DNA from: Amycolatopsis sp. NBC_00345
GTDB taxonomy: Bacteria; Actinomycetota; Actinomycetes; Mycobacteriales; Pseudonocardiaceae
NCBI RefSeq assembly: GCF_036116635.1
Contig: NZ_CP107995.1
Coordinates: 10,292,001-10,356,000, forward strand
Reading direction: 5' to 3'
DNA: 64,000 nt
Part shown: piece after piece, positions 40,688-48,508 of the stretch
How the letters are laid out: each line of letters begins with the position of its first letter
Position numbering within the stretch: position 1 is the first letter of the stretch
The notes under the pieces: model-generated
Told to the model about the DNA's origin: nothing
Seen by the model: the letters and a program-made list of their open reading frames with translations, nothing else
Database searches by the model: none
Program-made: the position numbers and the translations under genes

Positions 40688-41029
40688 ATGTCTTCACTCG
40701 TCAAGAGAATGGCCATCGGTGCCACCGCGGCCCTCGCGCTGGCCGTCACGGTTCCGGCCGGCTCGGCCTTCGCCGCCGGTCAGCTCGCCTGCGACGGCCG
40801 GACCGATTTCCTCCGGCTGTCCCTCGCGGGCGGAAACCCTTGGGACGGCAGTGACACCGCGTGCTTCGCCAATCCCGGCGCGGTGGGCGTCGACCTTTCC
40901 GGGGTCACCCGGATCGACTCCGGCAACAACGTGGTGACCGTCTACTGGGACGGCGGCCGGACCGATCTGGGGAAGTGGGAGGCGCGCGATCTGAACTTCG
41001 TGCACGCCCGGCAGGTCGTCATCTACTGA
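40688..41029 (+). CDS. Secreted beta/gamma-crystallin-like small protein
   Basis: 113 residues. Sec signal KRMAIGATAALALAVTVPAGSAFAAG with cleavage after AFA, leaving about 84 residues. The mature part has a Greek-key crystallin pattern CFANPGAVGVDLSGVTRIDSGNNVVTVYWDGGRTDLGKWEARDL, as in Streptomyces killer-toxin-like and metalloproteinase-inhibitor folds, and two Cys. Stand-alone members are extracellular; both toxin-like and structural roles are known, so activity is not assigned. ATG 40688. Followed by a classic terminator. Confidence 0.75.
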   Translation: MSSLVKRMAIGATAALALAVTVPAGSAFAAGQLACDGRTDFLRLSLAGGNPWDGSDTACFANPGAVGVDLSGVTRIDSGNNVVTVYWDGGRTDLGKWEARDLNFVHARQVVIY

Positions 41030-41040
41030 TTCCCGCGAAA

Positions 41041-41074
41041 CGGCCCGGCGTCCGCAGAGACGCCGGGCCGTTTT
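41041..41074. terminator. Intrinsic terminator with T-run
   Basis: CGGCCCGGCGTC (41041-41052) pairs perfectly with GACGCCGGGCCG (41059-41070), loop CGCAGA, followed by TTTT. It ends the crystallin-like gene and can also serve the convergent symporter. Confidence 0.9.
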
Positions 41075-41079
41075 CGGGG

Positions 41080-42648
41080 TCAGCTGGCCGAATCCGCGGG
41101 CTCGGCCGCCACTTCCGCGACCTTCGGGTCCTCGCCCCGGTGCCGCAGCGCGAGCAGCCCGCCGACGATCATCGAGATCAGCACGCCGACGAAGGTGTAC
41201 CAGTAGGTGGCGAGCGGCACGAGCGTCTTCGTCGCCGCGCCGAACTGGATGTGCACCGCCGTCGTGGTCTTGTCGAACTTGACGAACAGGATCAGGAACG
41301 CCATGCCGACCACCGAGCAGGCGAACGCGACCACCGCGTCGGACTGCCGCGCCTTCTTGACCACCAGGCCGAGGAAAAACGCGCCGAGCAGCGCGCCGTA
41401 GGTGTAGCCGACGATGCCGAGGCCCTGCTGGATCACCGGGTCCTTCGAGTTGGTGAACAGCGAGGCGAAGATCGCGAACACCACGGCCCAGATGAGTGTC
41501 CACATGCGACCGTGGCGTAGCAGCTTCGAGTCCTCCACCGTGCGCTTGGTGAAGCGCTGGTAGAGGTCGGCGATGGTCGAGGTGGACAGCGCGTTCAGCG
41601 CCGAGGCCAGCGCGCCCATGGTGGACGCGAGGATGCCCGCGATCAGCAGCCCGGCCAGCCCCACCGGCAGGTCGTTGACGATGAAGTTGGAGAACACGTC
41701 GTCGCCGGACATCTTCCCGGCCGCGACGGCGGTGGCGGTCGCGCCCGTCTTCCCGCCCGTGTACACCCACAGCATCGCGCCCACCACCAGGAACAGCGCG
41801 AACTGGATGAACACCACGATCGACGAGCCGATCAGCGCGCGCTGCCCGTCGCGCAGGCTCTTGGTCGACAGCAGCCGCCCGACGATCAGCTGGTCCGCGC
41901 CGTGCGACGCCATCGACAGGAAGGCGCCGCCGACCACGGCGCCGATGAACGCGTAGGGGCTGGTGATGATGTTCGACGCGAAGTCGGTGAGCTGGAAGCG
42001 GCCCTGGCCCGAGGCGATCGAGGTCCAGCCGTCCGGCAGCTTCGTGGACAGGAAGATGACCGCGCCGATCGCGCCGAGGATGTAGAGCGACCACTGGATC
42101 ACGTCGACCCAGATCACCGACTTGATGCCGCCGACGAACGCGTAGATCAGGGTCAGCGCGGTCAGCAGCACCACGATGTGCCAGTAGGCGGTGTGGATGC
42201 CGTAGTGGTCGAGGATCGCCTTGATCGGGATGGCCCCCGCGAACAGCCGCAGGCCCTCGGCCAGCAGCCGGGTCACCACGAACGTCACCGACGCCGTGCC
42301 CTGCAGCCCGCGCCCGAAGCGGCGGCCCAGGAACTCGTACGCGCTGACGTAGTTGCCCCGGAAGTAGCGGGGCAGCAGCACGAACGCCGCGACGAGGCGG
42401 CCCAGGATGTAGCCGAAGGCCACCTCCAGGAACAGGAACGCGCTGCCGAAGACCAGGCCGGGCGTGGAGATGACGGTGAGCGTGGACGTCTCGGTGGCCA
42501 CCACCGAGAGCGTCACCGCCCACCAGGGCATGCTGCGCTCACCGACGAAGTAGTCGTTCGCGGACTTCTGTCTGCGCCCGACCAGCACGCCGATGATCGG
42601 CATCGCCGCCAGGTACACGATGACGATCACCAGATCGACTGGGTTCAT
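41080..42648 (-). CDS. Sodium:solute symporter (SSS family)
   Basis: 522 residues with about 13 hydrophobic segments. SSS signatures: YFVGERSMPWWAVTLSVVATETSTLTVISTPG, GGIKSVIWVDVIQWSLYILGA, GALASALNALSTSTIADLYQRF and GYTYGALLGAFFLGLVVKKARQSDAVV. Starts MNPVDLVIVIVYLAAMP at ATG 42648. It begins 9 bases after the anmK stop, so the two are co-transcribed. With AnmK as partner, uptake of a cell-wall amino sugar (anhydro-MurNAc or similar) is plausible, not shown. A decayed copy of its 3' part lies at 39586-39691. Confidence 0.88.
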   Translation of the reverse strand: MNPVDLVIVIVYLAAMPIIGVLVGRRQKSANDYFVGERSMPWWAVTLSVVATETSTLTVISTPGLVFGSAFLFLEVAFGYILGRLVAAFVLLPRYFRGNYVSAYEFLGRRFGRGLQGTASVTFVVTRLLAEGLRLFAGAIPIKAILDHYGIHTAYWHIVVLLTALTLIYAFVGGIKSVIWVDVIQWSLYILGAIGAVIFLSTKLPDGWTSIASGQGRFQLTDFASNIITSPYAFIGAVVGGAFLSMASHGADQLIVGRLLSTKSLRDGQRALIGSSIVVFIQFALFLVVGAMLWVYTGGKTGATATAVAAGKMSGDDVFSNFIVNDLPVGLAGLLIAGILASTMGALASALNALSTSTIADLYQRFTKRTVEDSKLLRHGRMWTLIWAVVFAIFASLFTNSKDPVIQQGLGIVGYTYGALLGAFFLGLVVKKARQSDAVVAFACSVVGMAFLILFVKFDKTTTAVHIQFGAATKTLVPLATYWYTFVGVLISMIVGGLLALRHRGEDPKVAEVAAEPADSAS

Positions 42649-42657
42649 GGACTTCTC

Positions 42658-43896
42658 CTACCGTCGTGCGCCAACTTCCGCGACCCGTAACCGGGTCACA
42701 GTGCCCCCCAGTGGGGCCGGAAGGTTCAAGGGGCCGGCGCCGGGCGTCAGCGCGCCGAGCAGCCGCGGCCCGCGCGCGCCGGTGGCGGACGGCAGCGTGG
42801 CCGGGACGCCGCACCAGCTCAGCCAGCCGAGCAGCGTGGTCAGGTACGCCTCCTTGCCCGCGCCGGGCAGGCCGAGGTCGTCGCTGGTCCGCAGCGCGAC
42901 GCCGGGCAGCCGCCGTGCCAGCGCCGCCATCACCGCGGGGTTCGCGATCCCGCCGCCGGACGCGACGACCGTGGCGGCGCCGTGCCGGCGGCACTCCGCG
43001 GCCACGGTGACGGCCGTCAGCTCGGTGAGGGTGGCGAGCAGGTCTTCGGCGGACAGCGGCGGCAGACCGTCGAGCGCGGTGTCGAGGTAACCGCTGTGGA
43101 AGTGCTCCTTGCCGGTGGATTTCGGTGGTGCGGCGGCGAAGTACGGGTCGGCGAGCAGCCGGTCGAGCAGGTCCGGGCGCACGGTGCCGGCGAGGGCGAG
43201 GGCGCCGTCGAAGTCCGCGTGCTGCGCCCCGGCGGTGACGCGGGCTGCGGCCAGATCGAGCAGCGCGTTGGCCGGGCCGGTGTCGTAGGCGAGCACGGCG
43301 GTGCCGGCAGTGTCGGCTGTGCCGGTCTTGCTGCCGACGACGGTGATGTTCGCGATCCCGCCGAGGTTCAGCGCGGCCACCGGGCGCCCGGTCTCTTCGG
43401 CGAGGCCGCGCAGCCACAGCGCGTCGAGCGTGCTCGCCAGGGGAGCGCCCTGCCCGCCCGCGGTGATGTCGCGGATGCGCAGGTCGGCGATCACCGGCAC
43501 GCCCGTCCGCTCCGCGATCCACGCGGGCTGGCCCAGCTGCAGCGTGCCGAGGGCGACGCCGCCGGAAACCCAGTGGTAGACGGTCTGGCCGAGCGAGGCG
43601 ATGACGTCCACCGGCCCGTAGCGCTCGATGCCCAGGCGGGCGGCTTCGGCGAAGGCCTGCCCGACCAGCGTGTCGAGGACGGTCAGCTGCTCGGCGCTGC
43701 TGGGCCGGGGCGGCAGGGCGCCGAGCAGGCCGTCGCGCAGCTCCTCGGCGTAGGGCACGTCGAGTTCGCCGAGCGGGGTGAGGACCACGGTGTCCCCGTC
43801 GGCACGCAGGTCCGCCACGGCGACGTCGATGCCGTCGACCGAGGTCCCGGACAGCAGCCCGAGAACCCGGAATCCGTGTCCGGTGTGCGTAGTCAT
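42658..43896 (-). CDS. anmK: Anhydro-N-acetylmuramic acid kinase
   Basis: 412 residues of the AnmK/ASKHA fold. The start FRVLGLLSGTSVDGIDVAVADL is the diagnostic ATP-phosphate block; further signatures are IASLGQTVYHW, ADLRIRDITAGGQGAPL, ALNLGGIANITVV, AYDTGPANALLD and VVASGGGIANPAVM. It phosphorylates and opens 1,6-anhydro-MurNAc to MurNAc-6-phosphate in peptidoglycan recycling. ATG 43896. First gene of a two-gene unit with the SSS symporter and divergent from ftsY. Confidence 0.95.
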   Translation of the reverse strand: MTTHTGHGFRVLGLLSGTSVDGIDVAVADLRADGDTVVLTPLGELDVPYAEELRDGLLGALPPRPSSAEQLTVLDTLVGQAFAEAARLGIERYGPVDVIASLGQTVYHWVSGGVALGTLQLGQPAWIAERTGVPVIADLRIRDITAGGQGAPLASTLDALWLRGLAEETGRPVAALNLGGIANITVVGSKTGTADTAGTAVLAYDTGPANALLDLAAARVTAGAQHADFDGALALAGTVRPDLLDRLLADPYFAAAPPKSTGKEHFHSGYLDTALDGLPPLSAEDLLATLTELTAVTVAAECRRHGAATVVASGGGIANPAVMAALARRLPGVALRTSDDLGLPGAGKEAYLTTLLGWLSWCGVPATLPSATGARGPRLLGALTPGAGPLNLPAPLGGTVTRLRVAEVGARR

Positions 43897-44047
43897 CCGG
43901 AGTGGTTTAGCCAAGCCGTCCCGGAGGCGCAAGCCGGGCGGTGAAGTCTTGGCCGAATCGGAACTCGGCCCGTGACTAGTTGGCTTGATCGACCCGTCGC
44001 GCGTGGGGTACCCGGTGCGGCGGCGGGGCGGATGAAAGGATGGCGGC

Positions 44048-45361
44048 GTGTCTAGTACCTGGTTCTGGATCGTTGTCGTCGCCGTCGTCGTCCTGGTCGC
44101 CGTGCTGGTGTCCGGGCTGCTCATCGCCCGTCGGCGGCGGATCAGCCTGGACAAGGCCCGCGAGGTCGCGGCGAAGCCGAAGCGCGGCAGCTACACCGCG
44201 TCGGGCGGCATCGCGCTGGCCCCTGGCGGCGAAGCGGCAGTGTCCCCCGTAGAACCCGCCGAGCATCCCGTGGACGACCGGCCGGAGGTCGACGGGCAGC
44301 CCGCGGTGGGCGACGACGCCGCGGTGCCGCGCGACTCCGGCCAGCGCACGGTGCGCGACGTCAAGCTGCCCGAGCCGGACGTGTCCGACACCGACGAGGT
44401 CACGGCCGCCGCGGAGATCGAGGAGATCGACCCCGCCACCGGGCGGCTGGAGCGGCTGCGCGGGCGGCTGTCGAAGTCGCGCTCGGTGTTCGGGCAGAGC
44501 CTGCTGGGCCTGCTCGGCGCGGGTGACCTCGACGAGGACTCCTGGCAGGAGGTCGAGGACACGCTGCTGGTCGCCGACCTCGGCGCGGCCACGACCGACC
44601 AGATCGTGCAGCGCCTGCGCGACGAGCTGAGCCGCAAGGCCGTGCGCTCGTCCGCCGAGGCGCGCGCGGTGCTGCACGAGGTGCTGACCGCCGCCCTGTC
44701 GACCGACGGCCACCGCGCCGTCCGTGCCCTGCCGCACCAGGTGGACGGGCAGAAGCAGCCCGCCGTGGTGCTCGTCGCGGGGGTGAACGGCACCGGCAAG
44801 ACCACCACCACCGGCAAGCTCGCGCGGGTGCTCGTGGCGCAGGGCAGCACGGTGGTGCTCGGCGCGGCGGACACCTTCCGCGCCGCCGCCGCCGAGCAGC
44901 TGCAGACCTGGGGCGAGCGCGTGGGCGCGACAGTCGTGCGCGGCAAGGAAGGCGCGGACCCGGCGGCGGTCGCGTTCGACGCCGTCAAGCGCGGCATCGA
45001 GGACGGCGTGGACGCGGTGCTGGTGGACACCGCCGGCCGGCTGCACACCAAGACCGGGCTGATGGACGAGCTCGGCAAGGTCAAGCGAGTCGTCGAGAAG
45101 CAGGCGAAGGTCGACGAGGTGCTGCTGGTCCTCGACGCCACCACCGGCCAGAACGGCCTCGCGCAGGCGCGGGTGTTCGCCGAGGTCGTCGACGTCACCG
45201 GCATCGTGCTGACCAAGCTCGACGGCACCGCGAAGGGCGGCATCGTCTTCCAGGTCCAGCGCGAGCTGGGCGTGCCGGTCAAGCTCGTCGGCCTCGGCGA
45301 GGGCCCGGACGACCTGGCCCCGTTCGAGCCGGGCGCCTTCGTGGACGCACTGCTGGGCTGA
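44048..45361 (+). CDS. ftsY: Signal recognition particle receptor FtsY
   Basis: 437 residues. An N-terminal membrane helix (WFWIVVVAVVVLVAVLVSGLLI) and acidic A domain are followed by the N domain (GLLGAGDLDEDSWQEVEDTLLVADLG) and the GTPase G domain: G1 GVNGTGKT (245-252), DTFRAAAAEQL, DTAGR, TKLDGTAKGG and the end GLGEGPDDLAPF. It docks SRP-bound ribosomes to the membrane. GTG 44048 has GAAAGGA upstream. In most actinobacteria it follows smc directly. Confidence 0.97.
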   Translation: MSSTWFWIVVVAVVVLVAVLVSGLLIARRRRISLDKAREVAAKPKRGSYTASGGIALAPGGEAAVSPVEPAEHPVDDRPEVDGQPAVGDDAAVPRDSGQRTVRDVKLPEPDVSDTDEVTAAAEIEEIDPATGRLERLRGRLSKSRSVFGQSLLGLLGAGDLDEDSWQEVEDTLLVADLGAATTDQIVQRLRDELSRKAVRSSAEARAVLHEVLTAALSTDGHRAVRALPHQVDGQKQPAVVLVAGVNGTGKTTTTGKLARVLVAQGSTVVLGAADTFRAAAAEQLQTWGERVGATVVRGKEGADPAAVAFDAVKRGIEDGVDAVLVDTAGRLHTKTGLMDELGKVKRVVEKQAKVDEVLLVLDATTGQNGLAQARVFAEVVDVTGIVLTKLDGTAKGGIVFQVQRELGVPVKLVGLGEGPDDLAPFEPGAFVDALLG

Positions 45362-45368
45362 CTGTCCG

Positions 45369-45449
45369 ATGGGCACGGGTGCGGTCGTCTCGGTCGAGGG
45401 CGGCAACGCCAGGTACGACGTTCAGGTGGATACCAAGCCCGGCAACTGA
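45369..45449 (+). pseudogene. 26-codon frame, possible PepSY-like remnant
   Basis: ATG 45369 opens MGTGAVVSVEGGNARYDVQVDTKPGN and stops. The RYDVQV strand resembles the end of a PepSY domain (RYEVEV) but the piece is too short to be one. It has no clear ribosome site. Treated as a probable relic or chance frame. Confidence 0.2.
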
Positions 45450-45514
45450 AAACCCGGTGACAGGCCGGTCTCTCCGGGCGGACACTTCTGATCGTGCCGC
45501 CCGAGGAGACCGCC

Positions 45515-46027
45515 GTGATCATCGAAGGCCCGCGCGTCCGCCTGCGCCCGTTCACCGAGCCGGACCGCGATCGGGCGCGGGACATCCTCGCCACGCCCGA
45601 AGTGGCGCGATGGTGGGGCGAGGCCGAGGAAGAGGCCGACAGCCTGCTGGAGGTCGAAGAGGGCTTTTCCAGCTATGCCATCGAGTTCGAGGGCGAGACC
45701 GTCGGCCTGATCCAGAGTTCCGAGGAGCTGGACCCGGAGTTCCGGCACGCCGGCATCGACATCGCCGTCGACCCGCGGTGGCACGGCCGCGGCTTCGGCG
45801 CCGAGGCGATCCGCGTGCTCGCCGCGCACCTGTTCGCGCAGGGGCACCACCGGCTCACCATCGACCCGGCGGTGGCCAACACCCGGGCCGTGCACGTGTA
45901 CGAGAAGCTCGGCTTCCGGCCGGTCGGCGTGATGCGGTCCTACGAGCGCGGCACCGACGGAATCTGGCACGACGGGCTGCTGATGGACATGCTCGCCGGC
46001 GAACTCGTGGGCGACGACGCCGGTTAG
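45515..46027 (+). CDS. GNAT-family N-acetyltransferase (RimJ/RimL-type)
   Basis: 170 residues: VIIEGPRVRLRPFTEPDRDRARDIL, then HAGIDIAVDPRWHGRGFGAEAIRVLAAHLFAQGHHRLTIDPAVANTRAVHVYEKLGFRPVGVMRSYER. Motif A is R-W-H-G-R-G-F-G and the end AVHVYEKLGF is typical of Acetyltransf_3 members, including aminoglycoside 6'-acetyltransferase-like proteins. Substrate unknown. GTG 45515 is preferred (GAGGAG 6 bases upstream) over GTG 45494, which has no ribosome site. Confidence 0.8.
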   Translation: MIIEGPRVRLRPFTEPDRDRARDILATPEVARWWGEAEEEADSLLEVEEGFSSYAIEFEGETVGLIQSSEELDPEFRHAGIDIAVDPRWHGRGFGAEAIRVLAAHLFAQGHHRLTIDPAVANTRAVHVYEKLGFRPVGVMRSYERGTDGIWHDGLLMDMLAGELVGDDAG

Positions 46028-46038
46028 CGCCAGCGGGG

Positions 46039-46803
46039 TCAGGTGACCGGCAGCTGCTGCGAGAGCCGGTCGGCGATCTTCTGCACCACGGGCGCGATGT
46101 GCGCGACCGCGTCCGTGGTCAGCCGTCCCGAGGGGCCGGACACCGAGACCGCGGCGGGCACGGGCGCGCCGGGCACGGCCACCGCGATGCAGCGGACGCC
46201 CAGCTCCTGCTCGGCCTCGTCCAGCGCGTACCCCTGGCCCGCGATCCGGGTCAGCTCGGCGGCGAGCGCGGCCGGGTCGGTGAACGTGTGCTCGGTGTAG
46301 GCGGGCATGCCGGTGCGGTCGAGCAGCGCGGCGACGTCGTCGGCCGGCAGTTGCGCGAGCATCGCCTTGCCGACGCCGGTGCCGTGTGGCAGCAGCCGGC
46401 GGCCGACCTCGGTGAACATCCGCATCGAGTGCTTCGACGGCACCTGTGCCACGTACACCACTTCGTCGCGTTCCAGCACCGCGAGGTTGGCCGTCTCGCC
46501 GACCTCCTCCACCAGCTCGACCAGCAGCGGCCGCGCCCAGGCGCCGAACTGCATGCTCGCGTTCTCGCCGAGCCGGATCAGCCGCGCGCCGAGCGCGTAG
46601 CGGCGGTTGGTGTTCTGCCGCACGTAGCCGAGGTCGACCAGCGTCCGGATCAGCCGGTGGATCGTCGGCATCGGCAGCCCGGACAGCGTCGCGAGCTCCG
46701 AGAGGCTGGCCTCCCCGCCGGTGTCGGCGAGGTGTTCCAGCAGCTCGAAGGCGCGTTGCAGGGACTGGACGCCGCCGTCTCGTCCGCTTTTCTCAGCCGC
46801 CAC
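46039..46803 (-). CDS. IclR-family regulator of malate synthase/glyoxylate genes
   Basis: 254 residues. Winged helix GVQSLQRAFELLEHLADTGGEASLSELATLSGLPMPTIHRLIRTLVDLGYVRQN, then the IclR effector domain (ETANLAVLERDEVVYVAQV, LLPHGTGVGKAMLAQL, GYALDEAEQELGVRCIAVAV). GTG 46803 has AGGAGG at 6 bases; a GTG at 46818 would overlap that site. It is divergent from malate synthase. In Streptomyces the IclR-type AllR represses allantoin genes and a malate synthase in response to glyoxylate/allantoate; the context here supports a similar role (inference). Confidence 0.88.
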   Translation of the reverse strand: MAAEKSGRDGGVQSLQRAFELLEHLADTGGEASLSELATLSGLPMPTIHRLIRTLVDLGYVRQNTNRRYALGARLIRLGENASMQFGAWARPLLVELVEEVGETANLAVLERDEVVYVAQVPSKHSMRMFTEVGRRLLPHGTGVGKAMLAQLPADDVAALLDRTGMPAYTEHTFTDPAALAAELTRIAGQGYALDEAEQELGVRCIAVAVPGAPVPAAVSVSGPSGRLTTDAVAHIAPVVQKIADRLSQQLPVT

Positions 46804-46842
46804 CGTGGTCCTCCTCACAGGTCCGGGCTCTGCCGTTTGAGC

Positions 46843-46857
46843 TTCCGCTATGCAGAA
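46843..46857. promoter_or_regulatory. Candidate IclR/AllR-type operator
   Basis: TTCCGC-TAT-GCAGAA is a dyad (TTCnGC...GCnGAA) between the divergent IclR gene and malate synthase, 64 bases before the aceB start. AT-rich promoter-like DNA (ACTATAGT, GGTAAAAACC) follows. Confidence 0.45.
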
Positions 46858-46920
46858 ACTATAGTCCGTCAGGTAAAAACCGTAGGGACGTTATCCAAAG
46901 CACGACTCGGGGTGTTTCGC

Positions 46921-48495
46921 ATGTCTGAAGTCCAGGTCCTCGGCGGCTCTGTCGAGCGCGGCGACGAGATCCTGACGCCGGAAGCCCTCGCCTTCCTGGC
47001 GGGGCTGCACGACGCGTTCGCGGGCCGCCGGGACGAACTGCTCGTCGCCCGCGGCAAGCGCCGCGAGGAGGCCCGCACCACCGGCCGGCTCGACTTCCTG
47101 CCGGAGACCCAGGGGGTCCGCGACGGCGACTGGCAGGTCGCCGGGGCGCCGCCGGCGCTGCGTGACCGCCGGGTGGAGATCACCGGTCCCACCGACCGCA
47201 AGATGACCATCAACGCCCTCAACTCCGGCGCCAAGGTGTGGCTCGCCGACTTCGAGGACGCCAACACCCCGCACTGGGCGAACGTCGTCTCCGGCCAGGT
47301 CAACCTGCGCGACGCCATCCGCGGCGACATCACGCTGGAGAGCGGCGGCAAGAGCTACGCGCTGAAGGACGACGTCGAGCACGCCACCATCGTGGTCCGC
47401 CCGCGCGGCTGGCACCTCGACGAGCGCAACCTGACCTTCGGCGCGCGCTTGGGCGTCGGCGCGCTGGTCGACTTCGGCCTCTACTTCTTCCACAACGCCG
47501 CCGAGCTGCTCAAGCGCGGCAAGGGCCCGTACTTCTACCTGCCGAAGATGGAGAGCCACCTCGAAGCGCGGCTGTGGAACGACGTGTTCACCCACGCCGA
47601 GAAGGAGCTGGGCATCGAGCACGGCACGATCCGCGCGACCGTGCTGATCGAGACCATCCCGGCCGCGTTCGAGATGGAGGAGATCCTCTACGAGCTGCGC
47701 GAGCACGCGTCGGGCCTGAACGCGGGCCGCTGGGACTACCTGTTCAGCGTGATCAAGTACTTCCGCGACGCCGGCGAGAAGTTCGTGCTGCCGGACCGCA
47801 ACTCGGTCACCATGACCGCGCCGTTCATGCGCGCCTACACCGAGCTGCTCGTGCGCACCTGCCACAAGCGCGGCGCGTTCGCGATCGGCGGCATGGCCGC
47901 GTTCATCCCGAGCAAGGACCCGGCCGTCAACGAGGGCGCGTTCAAGAAGGTCCACGACGACAAGGCGCGGGAGGCCGGCGACGGCTTCGACGGCTCGTGG
48001 GTCGCGCACCCGGGCATGGTTTCGCTGTGCCGCGAGGAGTTCGACCAGGTGCTCGGCGACAAGCCGAACCAGCTCGACCGCACCCGCGACGAGGTGAGCG
48101 TGACCGCCGACCAGCTGCTCGACGTCGCCTCGACGCCGGGCAGCGCCACCGCGGCCGGGCTGCGCGCGGCCGTCGAGGTCGGCATCCGCTACATCGCCTC
48201 GTGGCTGAGCGGCAACGGCGCGGCGGCCATCCACAACCTGATGGAGGACGCCGCCACCGCCGAGATCTCGCGTTCGCAGGTCTGGCAGTGGGTCAAGAAC
48301 GGCACGGTGCTCGACACCGGCGACCGGGTCACCGCGGAGCTGGTGCGCGGCGTGCTGGCCGACGTCCGCGGCGAGCTGGCCTCGGACGTCAAGGAAGAGC
48401 TGCTGGCCCCGGCCGTCGAGCTGTTCGAGCAGGTCGCGCTGGCCGACGAGTTCCCGGACTTCCTCACGCTCCCGGCGTACGAGCGCATCAAGTAA
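46921..48495 (+). CDS. aceB: Malate synthase A
   Basis: 524 residues. Condenses glyoxylate with acetyl-CoA to malate. Signatures: MTINALNSGAKVWLADFEDANTPHWANVVSGQVNLRDA, VRPRGWHLDERNLTF, KMESHLEARLWNDVF, ATVLIETIPAAFEMEEILYELREHASGLNAGRWDYLFSVIK (family signature) and GGMAAFIPSKDP. No isocitrate lyase is beside it, so the glyoxylate probably comes from purine/allantoin breakdown rather than only the glyoxylate shunt. ATG 46921 has only a weak GGGG ribosome site. The HpcH/CitE-like gene follows 13 bases later. Confidence 0.95.
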   Translation: MSEVQVLGGSVERGDEILTPEALAFLAGLHDAFAGRRDELLVARGKRREEARTTGRLDFLPETQGVRDGDWQVAGAPPALRDRRVEITGPTDRKMTINALNSGAKVWLADFEDANTPHWANVVSGQVNLRDAIRGDITLESGGKSYALKDDVEHATIVVRPRGWHLDERNLTFGARLGVGALVDFGLYFFHNAAELLKRGKGPYFYLPKMESHLEARLWNDVFTHAEKELGIEHGTIRATVLIETIPAAFEMEEILYELREHASGLNAGRWDYLFSVIKYFRDAGEKFVLPDRNSVTMTAPFMRAYTELLVRTCHKRGAFAIGGMAAFIPSKDPAVNEGAFKKVHDDKAREAGDGFDGSWVAHPGMVSLCREEFDQVLGDKPNQLDRTRDEVSVTADQLLDVASTPGSATAAGLRAAVEVGIRYIASWLSGNGAAAIHNLMEDAATAEISRSQVWQWVKNGTVLDTGDRVTAELVRGVLADVRGELASDVKEELLAPAVELFEQVALADEFPDFLTLPAYERIK

Positions 48496-48508
48496 TGGGC
48501 TGTGTCCG

